From positions 7,786,226 through 7,850,225 of the forward strand of contig NC_089756.1 in the NCBI RefSeq assembly GCF_040412425.1: a stretch of DNA of 64,000 nt, read 5' to 3'. Of this stretch, positions 61,871 through 64,000 are shown in pieces. The DNA comes from Macrobrachium rosenbergii (lineage: Eukaryota; Arthropoda; Malacostraca; Decapoda; Palaemonidae). Under the pieces are notes generated by a model. It saw nothing but the letters and a program-made list of their open reading frames with translations. It did no database searches and was not told where the DNA came from. The translations under genes were made by a program, and so were the position numbers. The first letter of the stretch is position 1. The number at the start of each line of letters is the position of its first letter.

Positions 61871-64000
61871 GATGTCTTGCAGACAGGCAGACAAGGACAG
61901 ATGAAATATTCATTATTTGATGTCTTGCAGACAGGATTAACAGATGAAATATCTATGCAGACAGGCAGACAGAGACAGAAGGACAGATGAAATATTCATT
62001 ATTTGTTTTAAGATGTCTTGCAGACAGGCAGACAGAAGGACAGATGAAATATTCATTATTTGTTTTGTTTAAGATGTCTTGCAGACAGGACAGACAGACG
62101 GACACAGATGAAATATTCATTATTTGTTTTGAGTTTTAAGATGTCTTGCAGACAGGCAGACAGAAGGACAGATGAAATATTCATTATTTGTTTTGTTTAA
62201 GATGTCTTGCAGACAGGCAGACAGAAGGACAGATGAAATATTTCATTATTTATTTAAGATGTCTTGCAGACAGGCAGACAGAAGGACAGATGAAATATTC
62301 ATTATTTGTTTAAGATGTCTTGCAGACAGGCAGACAGACGGACAGATGAAATATTCATTATTTATTTTAAGATATATTACAGACAGGCAGACAGACAGAC
62401 AGGAATGAAATATTCATTGTTGTTTAAGATGTCTTGCAGACAGGCAGACAGAAAGACAGATGAAATATTTGTTATTTGTTTTGTTTTAAGAATGTCTTGC
62501 AGACAGGCAGACAGACAGACAGATAAAAATATTCATTATTTGTTTTGTTTAAGATGTCTTGCAGACAGGCAGAGACAGAAGGACAGATGAAATATTCATT
62601 ATTTGTTTTGTTTAAGATAAACTTGCAGACAGGCAGACAGACAGACAGATGAAATATCATTATTTATTTATTTTAAGAAGTCTTGCAGACAGGAAGACAG
62701 AAGGGACAGATGAAATATCTTATTATTTGTTTTGTTTAAGATGTCTTTGCAGACAGGCAGACAGAAGGAGAGATGAAATATTCATTATATGTTTTGTTTA
62801 AGATGTCTTAAGACAGTGGCAGACAGACAGACAGATGAAATATTCATTATTTGTTTAAGATGTCTTGCAGACAGGCAGACAGAAGCTGACAGATGAAATA
62901 TTCATTTTTGTTTTGATTTAAGATGTCTTGCAGACAGGCAGACAGACTGACAGATGAAATATTCATTATTTGTTTTTAAGATGTCTTGCAGACAGGCAGA
63001 CAGAAGGACAGATGAAATATTCATATTTGTTTCTGATGTCTTGCAGACAGGCAGACAGATTTGGACAGATGAAATATTCATTATTTGTTTTAAGATGTCT
63101 TGCAGACAGGCAGACAGGAAGGACAGATGAAATATTCATTTTTATTTTATTTAAGATGTCTTAAGATTGTGTTATATGTAAAGGAGAGAGATGAAATATT
63201 CATTATTTGTTTTTTTAAGATGTCTTGGCAGACAGGCAGACAGAAGGACAGATGAAATATTCATTATTTGTTTAAGATGTCTTGCAGACAGGTAGACAGA
63301 AGGACAGATGAAATATTCATTATTTGTTTTTTTAAGATGTCTTGCAGACAGGCAGACAGACAGACAGATGAAATATTCATTATTTGTTTTAAGAAGTCTT
63401 TATAGATAGGAAGACAGAAGGACAGATGAAATATTCATTATTTGTTTAAGATGTCTTGCAGACAGGCAGACAGAAGGACAGATGAAATATCATTATTTTT
63501 TTGTTTAAGATGTCTTGCAGACAGGCAGACGGACAGACAGATGAAATATTCATTATTTGTTTAAGATGTCTTGCAGACAGGCAGACAGAAGGACAGATGA
63601 AATATTCATTTTTTGTTTAAGATGTCTTTTAGACAGGCAGACAGAAGGACAGATAAAATATTCATTATTTGTTTTAAGATGTCTTGCAGACAGGCAGACA
63701 GAAGGACAGATGAAATATTCATTATTTGTTTAAGATTCTTGCAACAGGCATGAGACAGATTGCAGTTTAAGATGTCTTGCAGACAGGCAGACAGAAGGAC
63801 AGATGAAATATTCATTATTTGTTTTTTTAAGATGTCTTGCAGACAGGCAGACAGAAGGACAGATGAAATATTCATTATTTGACAGGCAGACAGAAGGGAC
63901 AGATGATTATTCATTATTTATTTAAGATGTCTTGCAGACAGGCAGACAGACGGACAGATGAAATATTCATTATTTGTTTTGAAGATGTCTTGCAGACAGG

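Larger units (their letters stand above)
35580..64000 (+). repeat. Giant satellite array, 56/61-bp monomers
   Basis: More than 28 kb of one satellite, open at the right window edge. The 56-bp monomer starts AAGATGTCTTGCAGACAGG, continues CAGACAGAAGGACAGATG and ends AAATATTCATTATTTGTTT. The 61-bp form has five more bases (GTTTTGTTTAAG instead of GTTTAAG). Spacing checks: AAGATGTCT at 42138, 42199 and 42255 gives 61 and 56. Variants are GGCAGACAG or GGAAGACAG, and GAAGGACAG, GACGGACAG, GACAGACAG or GAAAGACAG. A rough count is several hundred monomers. Frames of up to about 180 codons arise because 56+61 is 117, a multiple of three; none is a gene. Confidence 0.97.

Noticed and set aside
35580..64000. 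Many 60-180 codon frames in the satellite (for example 36679-37179, 57154-57618)
   Set aside because: They are translations of the tandem monomer in various frames and on both strands. They break at every indel and match no protein family.
35580..64000. CRISPR-like array
   Set aside because: No unique spacers: the whole unit repeats, the genome is eukaryotic and there are no cas genes.

Overview
This window looks like repeat-dense nuclear DNA of a decapod crustacean. The support is the very high load of (TA)n, (GA)n, (CA)n and (ATT)n microsatellites, several 5'-truncated Penelope-like retroelements (PLEs), tRNA-derived SINEs, a mariner-type relic, a restriction-like-endonuclease non-LTR retrotransposon, and dispersed repeats of a kind I associate with shrimps and crabs. 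No rank below Decapoda can be fixed from the sequence. I found no intact host gene, no true tRNA or rRNA gene, no CRISPR and no prokaryotic feature. Nearly all long open frames are translations of microsatellites or satellite DNA.

Layout, left part (1-35.5 kb). A 56-bp minisatellite (385-2335) is followed by a large inverted structure (2405-4050) built around a head-to-head pair of tRNA-derived SINEs. Then come PLE-1 (4130-5757, minus), a second SINE family (6018-6490), a decayed Tc1/mariner element inserted in a (TA)n tract (7251-8460), an inverted pair of PLE copies (8690-10640) and PLE-2 (11876-13942, minus). From 14 to 16.2 kb there are dispersed repeats. A ~100-bp minisatellite with embedded (CA)n lies at 17.2-18.3 kb. 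Palindromes lie at 21.3-22.1 kb and 22.9-24.1 kb, the second again with a SINE pair. A small palindromic MITE-like unit (24178-24317) precedes PLE-4 (24480-25567, minus). From 25.9 to 31.7 kb there are old paralogous blocks, short minisatellites and a 1.1-kb almost pure purine tract. A non-LTR retrotransposon (31799-33958, minus) and a degenerate minisatellite (34956-35455) close this part.

Right part (35.58 kb to the end). One continuous satellite array runs off the window. Its monomer is 56 bp, or 61 bp with an extra TTGTT-type insertion. Each monomer has a CAGACAG-rich half and an AT-rich half with two small dyads. The array is organised in domains: well-ordered flanks, a strongly diverged centre (about 47.7-52.6 kb) with a longer variant, and several (TTTA)n islands.

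How it fits together. The elements appear to be dead copies that share structural habits. PLEs are 5'-truncated at simple repeats. SINE 3' ends run directly into (TA)n. Five or six PLE-linked positions carry a compact fold resembling the hammerhead ribozyme known from PLE pseudo-LTRs. Inverted duplications with (TA)n between or beside their arms recur at least five times. These are either a real foldback mechanism or an assembly effect, and this should be kept in mind for all coordinates below.
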